A DNA stretch of 64,000 nt from Deltaproteobacteria bacterium (GCA_026388715.1 JAPLJF010000029.1:1-64000); one strand, 5' to 3'. Positions 1 through 8,509 are shown, counted from the first letter of the stretch. The notes: generated from the sequence alone by a model not told the origin. Numbers and translations are program-made.

Positions 1-29
1 AGCCCGACAAATATGGTATTCTTTTTCAT
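1..29 (-). CDS. N-terminal fragment of an unidentified protein
   Basis: An ATG on the minus strand at 29-27 opens a frame that runs off the left edge and begins MKKNTIFVG. A strong ribosome binding site (GGAGG, six bases before the ATG) supports a real start. Only nine full codons are visible, so no function can be assigned. Confidence 0.55.
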
Positions 30-210
30 GACCTGCCTCCTTGGTTATGGCTCTGCGCCGTAGTGAATTGCTCATCTACAGCATAACCCATGTTTGCAAG
101 GGGCAGGTCTTTTGCTTTTAACTGACAGCCATTATGTCTAAGAAAATCACAAAAAGTCAAATAGTCAGGACGCAGCAGTGCCAACTACGCTGGTTATTTT
201 GTAACGGCGT

Positions 211-465
211 TTAGAGATCCACCACCCAATCAGGGATGTGATGGAGAATATAATTCTGCACTGCATCCTGTTGCTGCTGTTTGTCTCCAGGGCCAACTTC
301 CTGCAAGACTTCTTCAAAATCAAACCAGCAGAGTTCACGATCATCATGATTATAAACCGTCAGGATACGCCGATCCTGATTATGGATATTTTCTTCCTCT
401 TGAATGGCAGCTACCAGCTTGACAGCTTCCTGAAAAGGGAGAAATTTCGTTTCACTATCAGTCAT
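211..465 (-). CDS. small hypothetical acidic protein
   Basis: An 84-residue protein that I do not recognise. It is rich in Glu, Asp and Gln and ends in IPDWVVDL, with no signal peptide, membrane segment or cysteine cluster. I chose the ATG at 465 over an in-frame upstream TTG because GAGG lies nine bases before it. It follows rpmB on the same strand, but a good terminator hairpin (488-516) separates them, so it is probably transcribed separately or by read-through. Its codon usage and length are compatible with a real gene, but nothing else supports it. Confidence 0.5.
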   Translation of the reverse strand: MTDSETKFLPFQEAVKLVAAIQEEENIHNQDRRILTVYNHDDRELCWFDFEEVLQEVGPGDKQQQQDAVQNYILHHIPDWVVDL

Positions 466-487
466 TCCTCTGTACCTCAAACGGAAA

Positions 488-516
488 AAGGCGAGATGGA
501 CTACTCCACTCGCCTT
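488..516 (-). terminator. intrinsic terminator of rpmB
   Basis: Inverted repeat AAGGCGAG-a-TGGA / TCCA-CTCGCCTT around a four-base loop. On the minus strand it is followed by a run of five T. It lies 23 bases after the rpmB stop codon. Confidence 0.75.
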
Positions 517-538
517 CTACAAATTACCAATGGAGATC

Positions 539-736
539 TCAAACAGCAGGTTTCACAACAGCCCCGGATCGAATACATCGCGTACAAACCCTGGCCCTTA
601 CAGCACTGCCACTAGCGGCAACCATATGAACTTTTTTCAGATTTGGTAACCACCGCCGCCGAGTTTTATTATTGGCATGGGAAACATTATTCCCGGTAAC
701 AGGCCCTTTTCCACAAATTTCACATACTTTAGCCAT
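539..736 (-). CDS. rpmB: 50S ribosomal protein L28
   Basis: Structural protein of the large ribosomal subunit. The 65 residues match the usual L28 start ([29 protein letters not shown]) in pieces: a CxxC pair at residues 5-8, the basic [10 protein letters not shown] segment, and a second CxxC (VCTRC) near residue 50. This is the zinc-binding C+ form. The start codon is backed by GGAGAGAGTC before the ATG. It is monocistronic, with a terminator directly downstream. Confidence 0.95.
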   Translation of the reverse strand: MAKVCEICGKGPVTGNNVSHANNKTRRRWLPNLKKVHMVAASGSAVRARVCTRCIRSGAVVKPAV

Positions 737-1180
737 GACTCTCTCCTTCCCTTGCTTCTTAGCCCGTTATTCCTTTATCAACAAACATGAGCAACGAGAT
801 TTTTTAAATATCTTAAATGCATGAAACAAATACCCACAAATCGAAAAGCAATTTTTATACCCCTTGTCCGTTCAAATAGCAAGTTCTTTTCTTTGAAATG
901 CCCATCATGAAATGCAATAAACAGATGGGAACCTTGATAAGGTTACGACTCAACCGCACTCATTCGAGCAAAAGCCTTCCAGTTTACTCTTTATCAAAAC
1001 ACGTTGTGTTTTTAATGCAAAGAAACTGTTTTTCCTCATATCCTCTTTTATAAAATTCGTGTACATTAACAATGTTATTTTTGAGTTTTCCAACTGACAA
1101 AAAACATTTTTCTCTTGCTCTAATCCCTAATGGATGCTACAAAGACAAGACAATGATAACAATTATCAAAATAAGAAAAA
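737..1180. other. 444-bp divergent intergenic region, rpmB / resB
   Basis: AT-rich, with no credible coding sequence or RNA gene. It must hold the rpmB promoter (minus strand) and the resB promoter (plus strand). Two inverted repeats are visible: a weak one at 996-1012 (AAAACAC-gtt-GTGTTTT) and the Fur-like site at 1154-1168, listed separately. Confidence 0.6.
1154..1168. promoter_or_regulatory. candidate Fur box upstream of resB
   Basis: TGATAACAATTATCA is a perfect 6-3-6 inverted repeat. It matches 13 of the 14 fixed positions of the 7-1-7 Fur consensus TGATAATnATTATCA. It ends 12 bases before the resB ATG, where a bound repressor could block transcription or initiation. Iron control of haem protein maturation would make sense. 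The match is seen in the sequence; the regulator is inferred. Confidence 0.55.
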
Positions 1181-2503
1181 ATGAAAAATAAAAATCCAAT
1201 CTGGGACTTTTTCGCATCAGTTAAGCTTGCCCTTTTCACTCTTTTCTTCCTCTCCACCACCTCAATCATCGGGACCATTATCCCCCAGAAAGAGACGACC
1301 CAATGGTATATTGACAGATATGGAGAGGCTACTGCCAATCTGTTTCAAATTCTCTCCATCACGCCAGACATGTACAGTTCAGTGTGGTTTTTATGTCTTC
1401 TAGGCCTACTCTGCCTGAACCTTATTGTCTGCAGCCTGGACAGGTTTCCCGGGGTCTGGCGTCAGATCAAGGCAGACAACCTCAACACCCCACTGAATCG
1501 TCTGGAAAAAATGGAACCGCAGTGCCGTTGGCAATTGAGCAATCCGCCGGAGTCCTCGACCATGGCCTTGAAGATCGCCCTCAAAACCAATGGTTGGAAA
1601 GCTGAAGAACGCAAACTCGACAATGCGTTTCTCCTCTTCGCTCAGAGAGGGGCTATGACCCGCACCGGTGTCTATATTGTCCATGCCTCTATCCTGGTAA
1701 TTTTTGCCGGGGCGATCATCGGCTCTGTCCTTGGCTTCAAGGGTAGTATTATGCTGCCCGAGACCAAGACCTCTGACAAGGCCTACGCATTTGGCACGAA
1801 CAGCCCTATTGATTTAGGCTTTACAGTCCGTTGCGACCGTTTCAACATCGAGTTTTATGATAATGGAATGCCCAAAAGCTACCGCTCACAGCTTGCCATC
1901 CTCGAAAACGGAAAAGTCGTAAAAGAAAAGGCCATTGTGGTTAATGACCCTCTCAGCTATAAAGGCATTACTTTTTATCAATCAAGCTACGAAGCATACC
2001 CTGAATTTTCGATCACAATCACCAACAAAAAAACTGGTTTAAGCGAAACCGCTATTATCCCGTACCAACAGCAACGCAGCCTGGATAAAAGCGGCCTTCG
2101 TTTTGGTATTATCAATGCCGAGGCACAAGGGAAGGTTGTCAGCAAGATGAAGATCTGGATGAGCGATGATAAAGGTGAGCCTTCACTCTTCTGGCTCAAT
2201 GATGGAGAGCAAGTCACCGTAGAACGACCGCAGAATAACTTTACGGTGTCCGCAAAACAAATGTATGGTACCGGCCTGCAGGTTGGTAAAGACCCAGGAG
2301 TATGGACAGTTTATACCGGTTGCGCCCTGATGATCCTTGGCCTTATTGTTGCTTTTTTCATGTCCCATCAACGCATCTGGTTGTATATTTGTGAAGAAAC
2401 AGACGGAAAAAGTTCCATCCTGATGGCTGGAAATGCCAATAAAAACAAGGCTGGTTTTGAAAAAACTTTTCAGGCCCTAACACAAACAATCAAGAAGGTT
2501 TGA
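1181..2503 (+). CDS. resB: cytochrome c biogenesis protein ResB (System II)
   Basis: Membrane partner of CcsA in System II cytochrome c maturation, which exports haem and attaches it to CxxCH motifs in the periplasm. The 440 residues show the family layout: membrane segments near residues 13-34, 66-84, 163-186 and 374-394, with a large periplasmic domain between the third and fourth. A histidine in the third segment (VYIVHAS, His168) is a candidate haem ligand. The gene is followed after 82 bases by ccsA on the same strand, then by the tetraheme cytochrome c3 gene, a likely client. A Fur-like palindrome lies directly before the ATG. Confidence 0.93.
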   Translation: MKNKNPIWDFFASVKLALFTLFFLSTTSIIGTIIPQKETTQWYIDRYGEATANLFQILSITPDMYSSVWFLCLLGLLCLNLIVCSLDRFPGVWRQIKADNLNTPLNRLEKMEPQCRWQLSNPPESSTMALKIALKTNGWKAEERKLDNAFLLFAQRGAMTRTGVYIVHASILVIFAGAIIGSVLGFKGSIMLPETKTSDKAYAFGTNSPIDLGFTVRCDRFNIEFYDNGMPKSYRSQLAILENGKVVKEKAIVVNDPLSYKGITFYQSSYEAYPEFSITITNKKTGLSETAIIPYQQQRSLDKSGLRFGIINAEAQGKVVSKMKIWMSDDKGEPSLFWLNDGEQVTVERPQNNFTVSAKQMYGTGLQVGKDPGVWTVYTGCALMILGLIVAFFMSHQRIWLYICEETDGKSSILMAGNANKNKAGFEKTFQALTQTIKKV

Positions 2504-2585
2504 GTAGCAAATTTCAAGCCTTGAACCTTCTCCTGCAAGTTTCAACCTGACAAAACTTCAAACCTTACCTAACGGGGTTAATTTC

Positions 2586-3443
2586 ATGAACAGTTCACAA
2601 CTCATCGGCATCACCACCTTTACCTACCTTTTTTCCACTATTCTTTATGCAGCTCTCTTTATCTTTAAGACCAAGCGCCTGGGACCCTTGGCAACGATCT
2701 TTACTTTCATTGCCTTTCTGATTCAAACAGCAGGCATTGGACTCAGGTGGCTGGAATCCTATCAGATAGGAATGGGGCGCGCGCCCCTGACCAATATGTA
2801 CGAGTCAGTAGTCTTTTTTGCCTGGAGCATTATCTTGATTTATCTGGTTATTGAATGGAAATTCAAGACCAGGATCATTGGGGCATTCGCTGTGCCCTTT
2901 GCCTTCCTGGCCATGGCCTACGCCTCTTTTTCTTCTGGGATCACCAAAGAAATCGTTCCCCTGATTCCCGCCCTGCAATCAAACTGGCTGATCGCCCACG
3001 TTGTCACCTGCTTTATCGGCTATTCAGCCTTTGCTGTTGCCGCCGGACTAGGTATCATGTACCTGATCAAAAATACCAGCGAAACTCGTCAGTCAACCAA
3101 CGACAGCACCCTGCTGGGTTCTTTACCGCCTTTAAAGGTTCTTGATGACATCACCCATAAGACCATGGTCTTTGGCTTCCTCTGGTTATCCGTTGGAATC
3201 ATGACCGGCGCCATCTGGGCCAATTCGGCCTGGGGGACTTACTGGAGCTGGGATCCAAAAGAAACCTGGTCATTGATCACCTGGTTCATCTATGCCATTA
3301 CCCTGCACGCCCGTTATACCAGAGGCTGGGGAGGCACACGGATTGCCTGGCTGGCAATCTTTGGTTTCATATCGGTTATATTCACCTACTATGGTGTCAA
3401 CTTCCTGCTTGCAGGTCTGCACAGTTATGGCTCATCAAACTGA
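2586..3443 (+). CDS. ccsA: cytochrome c biogenesis protein CcsA/ResC, haem handling subunit
   Basis: Polytopic inner-membrane protein of System II cytochrome c maturation. The tryptophan-rich WWD haem-binding motif is clear at residues 216-229 (WGTYWSWDPKETWS). Likely axial histidines are His138 (WLIAHVV), His241 (ITLHARY) and His279 (GLHSYG). About eight hydrophobic segments fill its 285 residues, a usual length when ResB is separate. It follows resB with an 82-bp gap that shows no terminator, so the two are probably co-transcribed. Confidence 0.94.
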   Translation: MNSSQLIGITTFTYLFSTILYAALFIFKTKRLGPLATIFTFIAFLIQTAGIGLRWLESYQIGMGRAPLTNMYESVVFFAWSIILIYLVIEWKFKTRIIGAFAVPFAFLAMAYASFSSGITKEIVPLIPALQSNWLIAHVVTCFIGYSAFAVAAGLGIMYLIKNTSETRQSTNDSTLLGSLPPLKVLDDITHKTMVFGFLWLSVGIMTGAIWANSAWGTYWSWDPKETWSLITWFIYAITLHARYTRGWGGTRIAWLAIFGFISVIFTYYGVNFLLAGLHSYGSSN

Positions 3444-3549
3444 CGACACAGTCTGTAAAAAATACGTAGTTACCATAAACTAAAAAAATATGGCATAACA
3501 ACCAGTTACTTCCTATATTATGTGACCATAAAATCTGAATGCTGATTTC

Positions 3550-3578
3550 TTGACAAAGAAATGAGAAGAGGGTATTCT
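3550..3578 (+). promoter_or_regulatory. sigma-70 promoter of the cytochrome c3 gene
   Basis: TTGACA at 3550-3555 and TATTCT at 3573-3578, with exactly 17 bases between. The predicted transcription start is near 3585, about 70 bases before the coding sequence. A long palindrome lies just inside the predicted transcript. Confidence 0.7.
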
Positions 3579-3596
3579 TAAATAATATATAAAAAG

Positions 3597-3624
3597 ATAT
3601 ATGAGTGAATAGTCACTCATATAT
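3597..3624. promoter_or_regulatory. 12-4-12 palindromic operator in the cytochrome c3 leader
   Basis: ATATATGAGTGA-atag-TCACTCATATAT is a perfect inverted repeat with 12-bp arms. It sits roughly +12 to +40 from the predicted start and 34 bases before the ATG. The symmetry and AT-rich ends suit a dimeric helix-turn-helix repressor (ArsR/SmtB or TetR type). An mRNA stem is the alternative. No regulator gene is adjacent. Confidence 0.55.
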
Positions 3625-3657
3625 ACTGGTCAATTCTTAAAAAAAAGGGGGAAAATT

Positions 3658-4056
3658 ATGAAAAAAACCGTAATGTACGCCGCAGCCTTTGCTTTGGCAC
3701 TGGGTCTGGGGTTTTCCGCTAACGCCATGGCTCTTGACAAAGGCCCAGCAGAGATAACTCTGCTGGCTACCGTTGACGCCGCTGCCACACCAAAACCTGC
3801 AATGTTTCCACACGCCAAACATCAGGAAAAACTTGCCTGTAAAGAGTGCCACCATTCCAAAGGTGCTGATGGCAAGCAGGTAGCCTATGTAGAGGGTCAG
3901 AAGATCGAAAAATGTGAATCTTGCCATAACAAGGCTGCAGGTATGACAAATGCTAAAGTTGCGACCTTCAAGGATGCCGCCCATACACGATGCAAGGGTT
4001 GCCATACCGAAAAGAAAGCTGGCCCTACCAAATGTCCTGATTGCCACAAAAAATAA
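3658..4056 (+). CDS. periplasmic tetraheme cytochrome c3
   Basis: Class III cytochrome that carries electrons between periplasmic hydrogenases or dehydrogenases and membrane redox complexes in sulfate reducers. A 25-residue signal peptide ends near ANAMA. The mature part (about 107 residues) has four CxxCH sites: C61-H65, C86-H90, C112-H116 and C126-H130. Four further histidines (His52, His55, His66, His109) supply second ligands, so all four haems can be bis-histidine as in classical c3. A strong RBS (AAGGGGG) precedes the ATG. The gene has its own promoter, an operator-like palindrome and a terminator, and lies just after the haem-attachment genes resB-ccsA. Confidence 0.93.
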   Translation: MKKTVMYAAAFALALGLGFSANAMALDKGPAEITLLATVDAAATPKPAMFPHAKHQEKLACKECHHSKGADGKQVAYVEGQKIEKCESCHNKAAGMTNAKVATFKDAAHTRCKGCHTEKKAGPTKCPDCHKK

Positions 4057-4094
4057 GCAGAATTCTTATTAATTAACCTTCCTGCTTTAAGTAT

Positions 4095-4136
4095 AAAAGA
4101 AAAGGGCCGTCTTGAAAAAGATGGCCCTTTTCTTTT
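4095..4136. terminator. bidirectional terminator between cytochrome c3 and glyS
   Basis: A 14-bp perfect stem AAAAGAAAAGGGCC / GGCCCTTTTCTTTT encloses a smaller TCTT/AAGA pairing. T-rich tracts flank both strands. It lies between two convergent genes (stops at 4056 and 4183) and can serve both. Confidence 0.8.
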
Positions 4137-4182
4137 GCTCTTCTCATACTGAGCCAAAGTTCCAACAAAACCTTGAAAATCC

Positions 4183-6258
4183 CTACAAAACCGTCATCTT
4201 GGAGATATCCCCGATCTGGAGAAACAGCTGGGCAATGGCCGTCAACAAATTAAGCCTGTTTCCACGAATCTTCTCATCATCAGCCATAACCATAACCGAC
4301 TCGAAAAAGAGGTCCACCGGCTCCTTCAAGGCCAGCATAACAGCAAGTGCCTGGCCATACTCTTTCTGGGCCAACAAGGGTTGCACAGCAGTTGAAACAT
4401 TGCTATAGACCTCCGCAAGATTTTGTTCAGCCTCTTCCACCAGCAACGCCGAGACCACCTCTCTTCCCTGATGTTCTTTAATGATATTACGAATCCGCTT
4501 GAATGCAGCCGCAAGAACGGCAAAAGACTCCTCGTCACGAATGGCAGCAAGGGCATCAATCTTCTTTTTGCAGTCATTGGCGTCATCAAAATCAAGGGAG
4601 GTCACTGCCTCCACCGCCTCCTGATCAACCCCGCTGGCCACCGCATCATTAACAAAACGTCCCTTGATAAAGGCCACAACCGAATCGACGGTCACAGCGC
4701 TGCCATCAACCTTATCTCCGTACAATGCCAGGGCCTTATAAACCATTTCCCGAAGCGACAAACTGTAACTGCGGTCACCAATAATATTCAACAGAGCAAG
4801 GGCCAGTCGGCGCAAGCCAAAAGGATCCGTGGTACCGGTGGGTTGCTGGCCGATACCGAAGCATCCGGCCAGGGTATCAAGACGATCAGCCAGCCCGACA
4901 AGGGCGCCAAGGGTAGAGGCCGGCAGTTCAGAGCCAGCCCTCTTGGGCAGATAATGCTCCCGAATGGCCAGGGCAATCTCTGCCGGTTCTCCATCACTTA
5001 AGGCATAAGCTGCCCCCATATCGCCCTGCAGAGAAGGAAATTCGCCGACCATATCGGTCAGAAGGTCAATCTTGCACAGCCGTGCTGCCCGTTGGGCAGC
5101 ATCAATATGTTCCGGCGCCAGTTTCTCTGCCAGCATGGCTGAGAGTTTAATCAGACGCTCACTCTTCTCCAGCATGGTCCCCAGTCTGGCCTGGAAGATA
5201 ATTCCGCTCAGTTCAGGAAAGCGATCTTCCAGCCGTCGTTGCCGATCCGCGCCAAAGAAGAATAAAGCATCTTCAAGCCGGGCCCGCAAGACACGTTCAT
5301 GTCCCTTCCTGGTCAGAGCAATATCGGCAACCCGGGTATTATTGACCGCCACAAAAAAGGGAAGCAGACTCCCTTGCCCATCAACCACTGGAAAATATTT
5401 CTGATGTTCACGCATAGAGGTGATGAGCACCTCATCGGGCAATTCCAGAAAACACTCATCAAAGGCCCCGCAAACCGCAAAAGGATATTCCACAAGATTG
5501 GTGACCGTATCAACCAGAGCCTCATCAATCGCCAGATGGGCGCCAGTAAGGCCGGGTTTCTCAGCCACTGCTCGCTCAATCTCTGCCAGCACCGCCTGAC
5601 GACGACGGACAGGATCAACCAGAACGTGGGCCGCCGCAAGTTGCTGCTCATAGCTTGATGCGCCTTGAATCTCAATGTCACCAGGGGCCATGAACCGATG
5701 GCCACGACTGCTATGAGAAGAGACAATCCCATTCAGAGACAGGTTGACAACATCTGGGCCATAGAGCGCCAGCAACCATTGAACAGGACGGGCAAAGGTA
5801 TTACTGTTACTGCCCCATTTCATTGATTTGGCGAATGAAAATTCAGAAAGAAGCGCACCCAGAAAATCAGGCAGGAGTTCAGCGGTCTGGACTCCTGCCA
5901 CCTCCCTGACCAGCATCAGATATTCACCCTTGGCCGTATGCACAACCTTCAGTCCCGAGACCTGAGCGCCCTTGGAGCGGGCAAATCCCTGGGCCGCCTT
6001 GCTGAACCCGCCATCCGCATCAAGACCTGCTTTGGCGGAAGGCCCCATAAGCTCTTCACGGCGGTCCGGCTGCCGATCTCCAAGATCCTGCACCATCAAG
6101 GCCAGACGTCTCGGGGTCCCTGCCACCTTCACCTGCCCGAAACCAAGCTGCAAATCCGTTGCCTTCCTGATAAAATTCTGTTGTAATTGTTCAAGGGCAG
6201 GGAGAATAAAACCAGAGGGAAGTTCTTCGGTGCCTATTTCAAAGAGAAGATCAGCCAT
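4183..6258 (-). CDS. glyS: glycyl-tRNA synthetase beta subunit
   Basis: Tetrameric (alpha2beta2) glycyl-tRNA synthetase subunit needed for tRNA recognition. The 691 residues start with the family signature MADLLFEIGTEELPSGFI and keep the family length (about 690). An HD-type segment and a C-terminal anticodon-binding-like region follow. It is the last gene of a minus-strand run, 21 bases after the FolE2-like gene. The alpha subunit gene glyQ, normally next to glyS, is not in this window. Confidence 0.95.
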   Translation of the reverse strand: MADLLFEIGTEELPSGFILPALEQLQQNFIRKATDLQLGFGQVKVAGTPRRLALMVQDLGDRQPDRREELMGPSAKAGLDADGGFSKAAQGFARSKGAQVSGLKVVHTAKGEYLMLVREVAGVQTAELLPDFLGALLSEFSFAKSMKWGSNSNTFARPVQWLLALYGPDVVNLSLNGIVSSHSSRGHRFMAPGDIEIQGASSYEQQLAAAHVLVDPVRRRQAVLAEIERAVAEKPGLTGAHLAIDEALVDTVTNLVEYPFAVCGAFDECFLELPDEVLITSMREHQKYFPVVDGQGSLLPFFVAVNNTRVADIALTRKGHERVLRARLEDALFFFGADRQRRLEDRFPELSGIIFQARLGTMLEKSERLIKLSAMLAEKLAPEHIDAAQRAARLCKIDLLTDMVGEFPSLQGDMGAAYALSDGEPAEIALAIREHYLPKRAGSELPASTLGALVGLADRLDTLAGCFGIGQQPTGTTDPFGLRRLALALLNIIGDRSYSLSLREMVYKALALYGDKVDGSAVTVDSVVAFIKGRFVNDAVASGVDQEAVEAVTSLDFDDANDCKKKIDALAAIRDEESFAVLAAAFKRIRNIIKEHQGREVVSALLVEEAEQNLAEVYSNVSTAVQPLLAQKEYGQALAVMLALKEPVDLFFESVMVMADDEKIRGNRLNLLTAIAQLFLQIGDISKMTVL

Positions 6259-6279
6259 AATAATATGTACAGGAATAAA

Positions 6280-7020
6280 TCAGGAAGAATAAGAAGTTGT
6301 AGCAAAGGTAGAATAACCTTCAAAAAGATTCTCTACCGTTACCGAAAACCATTTTAAAGCAGATAATTCCGCAAGGCAGACCCCAACGTGCCGGGTCAGT
6401 GATTCTACGGACAACGTTCCTTGCAGATCCTGGCTGTTCTGCTCTTGTTCCTGACCAATAACCTGCTCTATGGCCCGCTCAACCAGGGTGATAATATCTT
6501 CTATCCAGATAAAATGACGGAACCTGACCGCAACAACTGCATGCCCCCAGTGACCAAGAGACCTGGGTAATCCAGATACCACCATTTCTTTCAATGGTAA
6601 CGACACCGGGACGGTAAACTGAAATTCCAGATCATCACTCTGGGCCAGAGAACCGTGCATCCGGCACTCATAACGGCAGGTATTCAAGCTCTCCGGGTTC
6701 TGCTTTCTGGGCAAGAAATAGATAAATCCCATCTCGACATGGGCCGCCTCCGCCTCCAGTCGCTCTTTCATCTCCTCAAGGATATGATGAAAACCGCCAA
6801 GGTCAATCTGTCCATGAAACCGATTCAGGATCTCGACAAATCGGCTCATATGCGTCCCTTTGAACCGATGGGGCAGATTCACATACATATTGACCGTGGC
6901 CACGGTATGCTGACATTTTCTCGCCTTATCCAGAACTGTTATCGGATACGAGATGGTTTTGACCCCGACCTTTTTGATATTGATGCGCCTGTAATCCAGC
7001 TCGCTCTGGATATCTTTCAT
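6280..7020 (-). CDS. FolE2-like protein lacking the GTP cyclohydrolase IB catalytic motifs
   Basis: The N-terminal half is plainly GTP cyclohydrolase IB (FolE2, COG1469): IKKVGVKTISYPI (16-28), QHTVATVNMYVNLPHRFKGTHMSRF (37-61) and AAHVEMGFIYFLPR. The catalytic half has diverged. The family motif CPCSKEI with the metal-binding cysteine is replaced near residues 139-146 by VSLPLKEM. The GAHNQRS region reads LGHWGHA (155-161), and the C-terminal IHNH segment reads EGYSTFATT (234-242). It probably cannot open GTP and may be an inactive paralogue or have a new role. The ATG at 7020 is preferred over an upstream TTG, although no strong RBS is visible. It lies between the receiver gene and glyS on the same strand. 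Confidence 0.8.
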   Translation of the reverse strand: MKDIQSELDYRRINIKKVGVKTISYPITVLDKARKCQHTVATVNMYVNLPHRFKGTHMSRFVEILNRFHGQIDLGGFHHILEEMKERLEAEAAHVEMGFIYFLPRKQNPESLNTCRYECRMHGSLAQSDDLEFQFTVPVSLPLKEMVVSGLPRSLGHWGHAVVAVRFRHFIWIEDIITLVERAIEQVIGQEQEQNSQDLQGTLSVESLTRHVGVCLAELSALKWFSVTVENLFEGYSTFATTSYSS

Positions 7021-7134
7021 AATCAAGAAACCAACTCAGGTTATTTAGGCTATAAGCTGAAGGCTTGGACACGTATTGACCGAATCAAGGCGATTTCCTC
7101 CTCCATGCCAACTGCCTATGGCCTTCAGCCTGTT

Positions 7135-7485
7135 TTACCCCAGATACTTGCGAACCGCCTCTTTCAACTTCTGCAGGTCTGGGGATTTGACAATATATTC
7201 ATCGGACGCCCAGGCACTGAGATCCTGCTTATATTCATGGTAGGCGGTACTGAGAATAATCGGGAGTTGAGGGGCAATCATCTTCATCTGTCTCAAAACC
7301 TCAATCCCATTCATCCCTGGCATCTGGATATCAAGAATGACCAGATTAGGGACTTCTGATTTGAATTTTTCCAGGGCCTCTTCTCCGGTAAAGGCAGAGA
7401 TCACCTCGTAGCCTTCATCCTGAAATTCTTCCTGATACAGAAGCTGAATACCCTCTTCATCATCAACCAGTAAGATTTTTTTCAT
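7135..7485 (-). CDS. single-domain response regulator (CheY-like receiver)
   Basis: A 116-residue stand-alone receiver with the full set of phosphorylation residues: Asp8/Asp9, phospho-acceptor Asp52 (VILDIQMPG), Thr80 and Lys100. It has no output domain, so it must act by protein contact in a phosphorelay. Its ATG overlaps the galT stop by four bases (ATGA), which implies translational coupling. No histidine kinase lies nearby. Confidence 0.9.
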   Translation of the reverse strand: MKKILLVDDEEGIQLLYQEEFQDEGYEVISAFTGEEALEKFKSEVPNLVILDIQMPGMNGIEVLRQMKMIAPQLPIILSTAYHEYKQDLSAWASDEYIVKSPDLQKLKEAVRKYLG

Positions 7486-8507
7486 GGCCTTGCCTCCTGT
7501 GTTCCTTTTTCAAGTGATTCACGCAGATACAATGCAGCCTCTTCGGGGGGCATGGGATTGATATAAAATCCGGACCCCCATTCAAATCCAGCAATGGATG
7601 TCAATTTGGGAACGATCTCAAAATGCCAGTGAAAGTGTTTCATACTCTCAGAACGCAAGGGCTGGGTGTGCAGCACAAAATTATAGGGCACCCCTGGAAT
7701 ACAGGCATCAAGACGGCGTAAGGTCTCGGAAAAAATTTCAGACAGGACCGCAAGTTGCTGATCACTCTGATTATGATAGCCGGATTCATGATTCTTGGGG
7801 AGAATCCACATCTCAAAAGGAGTCCGCGGCGCAAAAGGGGTCATCGTGATAAAAAGCTCATTCTGGCACACCACCCGCACCTTCTGCTGGATCTCCTGGC
7901 GGATGATATCGCAATAAATACAGCGTTCCTTATAGTTATAATATTCTGATGTTCCTTGCAGCTCAGAGACAATCATGCGTGGAAGAATCGGCAAGGCAAC
8001 AAGCTGTGAATGTGAATGTTCCAGCGAAGCCCCGGCGGCACGGCCAAAATTTTTAAAGACCAGGACATAACGGAAACGAGGGTCACGCTCCAGGTCTTGA
8101 ATCCTGGCACGGAAGGCCTGAAAAACCAGCACCATATGCTCGACCCCAAGCTCCGCAAAGATATCCTCATGGCGCGGACTCTCGATTACCACCTCATGAG
8201 CGCCAATCCCATTCATCTTGTCATAAAGCCCCTCAGCCTGACGGTCAAGCTCTCCTTCAATGACAAGGGCTGGATATTTATTGGGAACCACCCGCACCTG
8301 CCAGCCAGGGGTATTGGCAGGTGCCCCATACGATCGGCCGTAGGCGAGCACCTCAGGGGGAGTTGTGTTCTCATTCCCAGGACAAAGGGGACAAAAACCT
8401 CCAGTAGTAGGCGCCTCGGCGACAAGAAAATCAGTGGGCCGTTTGGCACGTTCCTCGGCAATGATAATCCAGCGCCCGAGAATAGGATCTTTTCGTAGCT
8501 CAGGCAT
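7482..8507 (-). CDS. galT: galactose-1-phosphate uridylyltransferase
   Basis: Leloir-pathway nucleotidyl transferase that moves UMP between UDP-glucose and galactose-1-phosphate through a uridylyl-histidine. The start (MPELRKDPILGRWIIIAEERAKRP) is typical. Zinc-ligand pairs CPLC (39-42) and CIYC are present. The active site is HSHSQ (164-168), with nucleophile His166 and Ser in place of the usual Pro, a form common in deltaproteobacterial and archaeal homologues, some of which use ADP-sugars. It starts two bases after the dksA stop and overlaps the receiver gene by four bases. Confidence 0.9.
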   Translation of the reverse strand: MPELRKDPILGRWIIIAEERAKRPTDFLVAEAPTTGGFCPLCPGNENTTPPEVLAYGRSYGAPANTPGWQVRVVPNKYPALVIEGELDRQAEGLYDKMNGIGAHEVVIESPRHEDIFAELGVEHMVLVFQAFRARIQDLERDPRFRYVLVFKNFGRAAGASLEHSHSQLVALPILPRMIVSELQGTSEYYNYKERCIYCDIIRQEIQQKVRVVCQNELFITMTPFAPRTPFEMWILPKNHESGYHNQSDQQLAVLSEIFSETLRRLDACIPGVPYNFVLHTQPLRSESMKHFHWHFEIVPKLTSIAGFEWGSGFYINPMPPEEAALYLRESLEKGTQEARP

Positions 8508-8509
8508 GG

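Noticed and set aside
996-1012. Small palindrome AAAACAC-gtt-GTGTTTT upstream of resB
   Set aside because: Seven-base arms in AT-rich DNA are expected by chance, and no promoter position supports it.
7055-7131. GCTGAAGGC / GCCTTCAGC inverted pair between the receiver and FolE2-like genes, with similar motifs near 57590-57670
   Set aside because: Short, loosely spaced and without a consistent structure; too weak to call a repeat family here.
6655-7359. Long plus-strand open frame (234 codons) opposite the FolE2-like gene
   Set aside because: It is antisense to a gene with clear family motifs, has no RBS and shows no recognisable protein sequence.
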